Source: Rhodocyclales bacterium (GTDB lineage Bacteria > Pseudomonadota > Gammaproteobacteria > Burkholderiales > Rhodocyclaceae). Taken from it: a DNA stretch of 59,465 bases. Positions 57,435 through 59,465 of the stretch are shown piece after piece. Where the stretch lies: positions 1 through 59,465 of the forward strand of contig JACPUD010000118.1 in assembly GCA_016192435.1 (NCBI GenBank). Reading direction: 5' to 3'. A model generated the notes under the pieces. The model was not told the origin of the DNA. It searched no databases and was given only the letters and a program-made list of their open reading frames with translations. A program made the translations under genes and the position numbers. Each line of letters starts with the position of its first letter. Position 1 is the first letter of the stretch.

Positions 57435-57435
<1 letters not shown>
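56395..57435 (+). CDS. guaC: GMP reductase
   Basis: 346 aa, ATG start. IMPDH/GMPR barrel: [65 protein letters not shown] with the catalytic Cys, and [28 protein letters not shown]. There is no CBS domain, as expected for GuaC. It converts GMP to IMP with NADPH in purine salvage. It stands alone on the plus strand; the MITE-like element starts at its stop codon. Confidence 0.95.

Positions 57436-59465
<2,030 letters not shown>

Overview
The window reads as a betaproteobacterial chromosome, probably Rhodocyclales-like. This is an inference from the GC-rich coding style, the waaC-waaA and pcm-rhodanese-tolC neighbourhoods, the guaC and thiC sequences and the familiar protein types; no rRNA or marker phylogeny is available here.

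Layout. Positions 1-426 hold the 3' end of a plus-strand GT4 glycosyltransferase. From 42572 down to 407 almost everything is one minus-strand run of about 43 genes for nucleotide sugars and surface glycan assembly, with most junctions overlapping by 1-4 bases. In transcription order it contains: a waaE-like glycosyltransferase, UDP-glucuronate 4-epimerase, the GDP-fucose branch (manC, gmd, fcl), a periplasmic-type DNA ligase (ligE-like), a PglK/MsbA-type ABC flippase and a lone rmlC. Next comes a full pseudaminic-acid set: pseB, pseC, an aldo/keto reductase, an N-acetyl-sugar amidotransferase with its HisH/HisF ammonia-supply partners, a pseH-like acetyltransferase, an SpsF-type cytidylyltransferase, a class III aminotransferase and pseG. 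An unknown 202-aa protein follows, then KAS III, acyl carrier protein and an LpxD-like acyltransferase, a decayed neuB relic, pseI and a second SpsF. After these lie a Gfo/Idh/MocA plus DegT pair, two GT-B-like putative transferases, a GNAT, two methyltransferases, a DegT, three SDR epimerases, GT2/GT4 glycosyltransferases, FkbM-like methyltransferases and a second Gmd-like enzyme.

The most likely product is an O-antigen, capsule or flagellin/S-layer glycan carrying a pseudaminic acid. Its nitrogen substituents are probably diverse: acetyl, acetamidino, and possibly a hydroxyacyl group made on the dedicated ACP. Fucose- or 6-deoxyhexose-derived residues and a C-methyl-branched amino sugar are also likely.

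From 42634 the sequence looks like core genome: divergent waaC-waaA (LPS inner core), then minus-strand tolC, rhodanese, a pcm-like gene with its own palindrome-bearing promoter, and two tandem MFP-RND drug-efflux pairs under a TetR gene with a clear operator. After that come plus-strand guaC, a 146-bp MITE-like inverted-repeat element, a tesA-type lipoprotein esterase and the 5' part of thiC, which runs off the window.

Two non-gene signals stand out. One is a 24-bp sequence (core AAAGTTGGYGCYG) found seven times, always in or at the start of coding sequence, in both orientations, with six copies packed into 40.3-51.3 kb. The other is a neuB/legI-like pseudogene sitting directly upstream of pseI.
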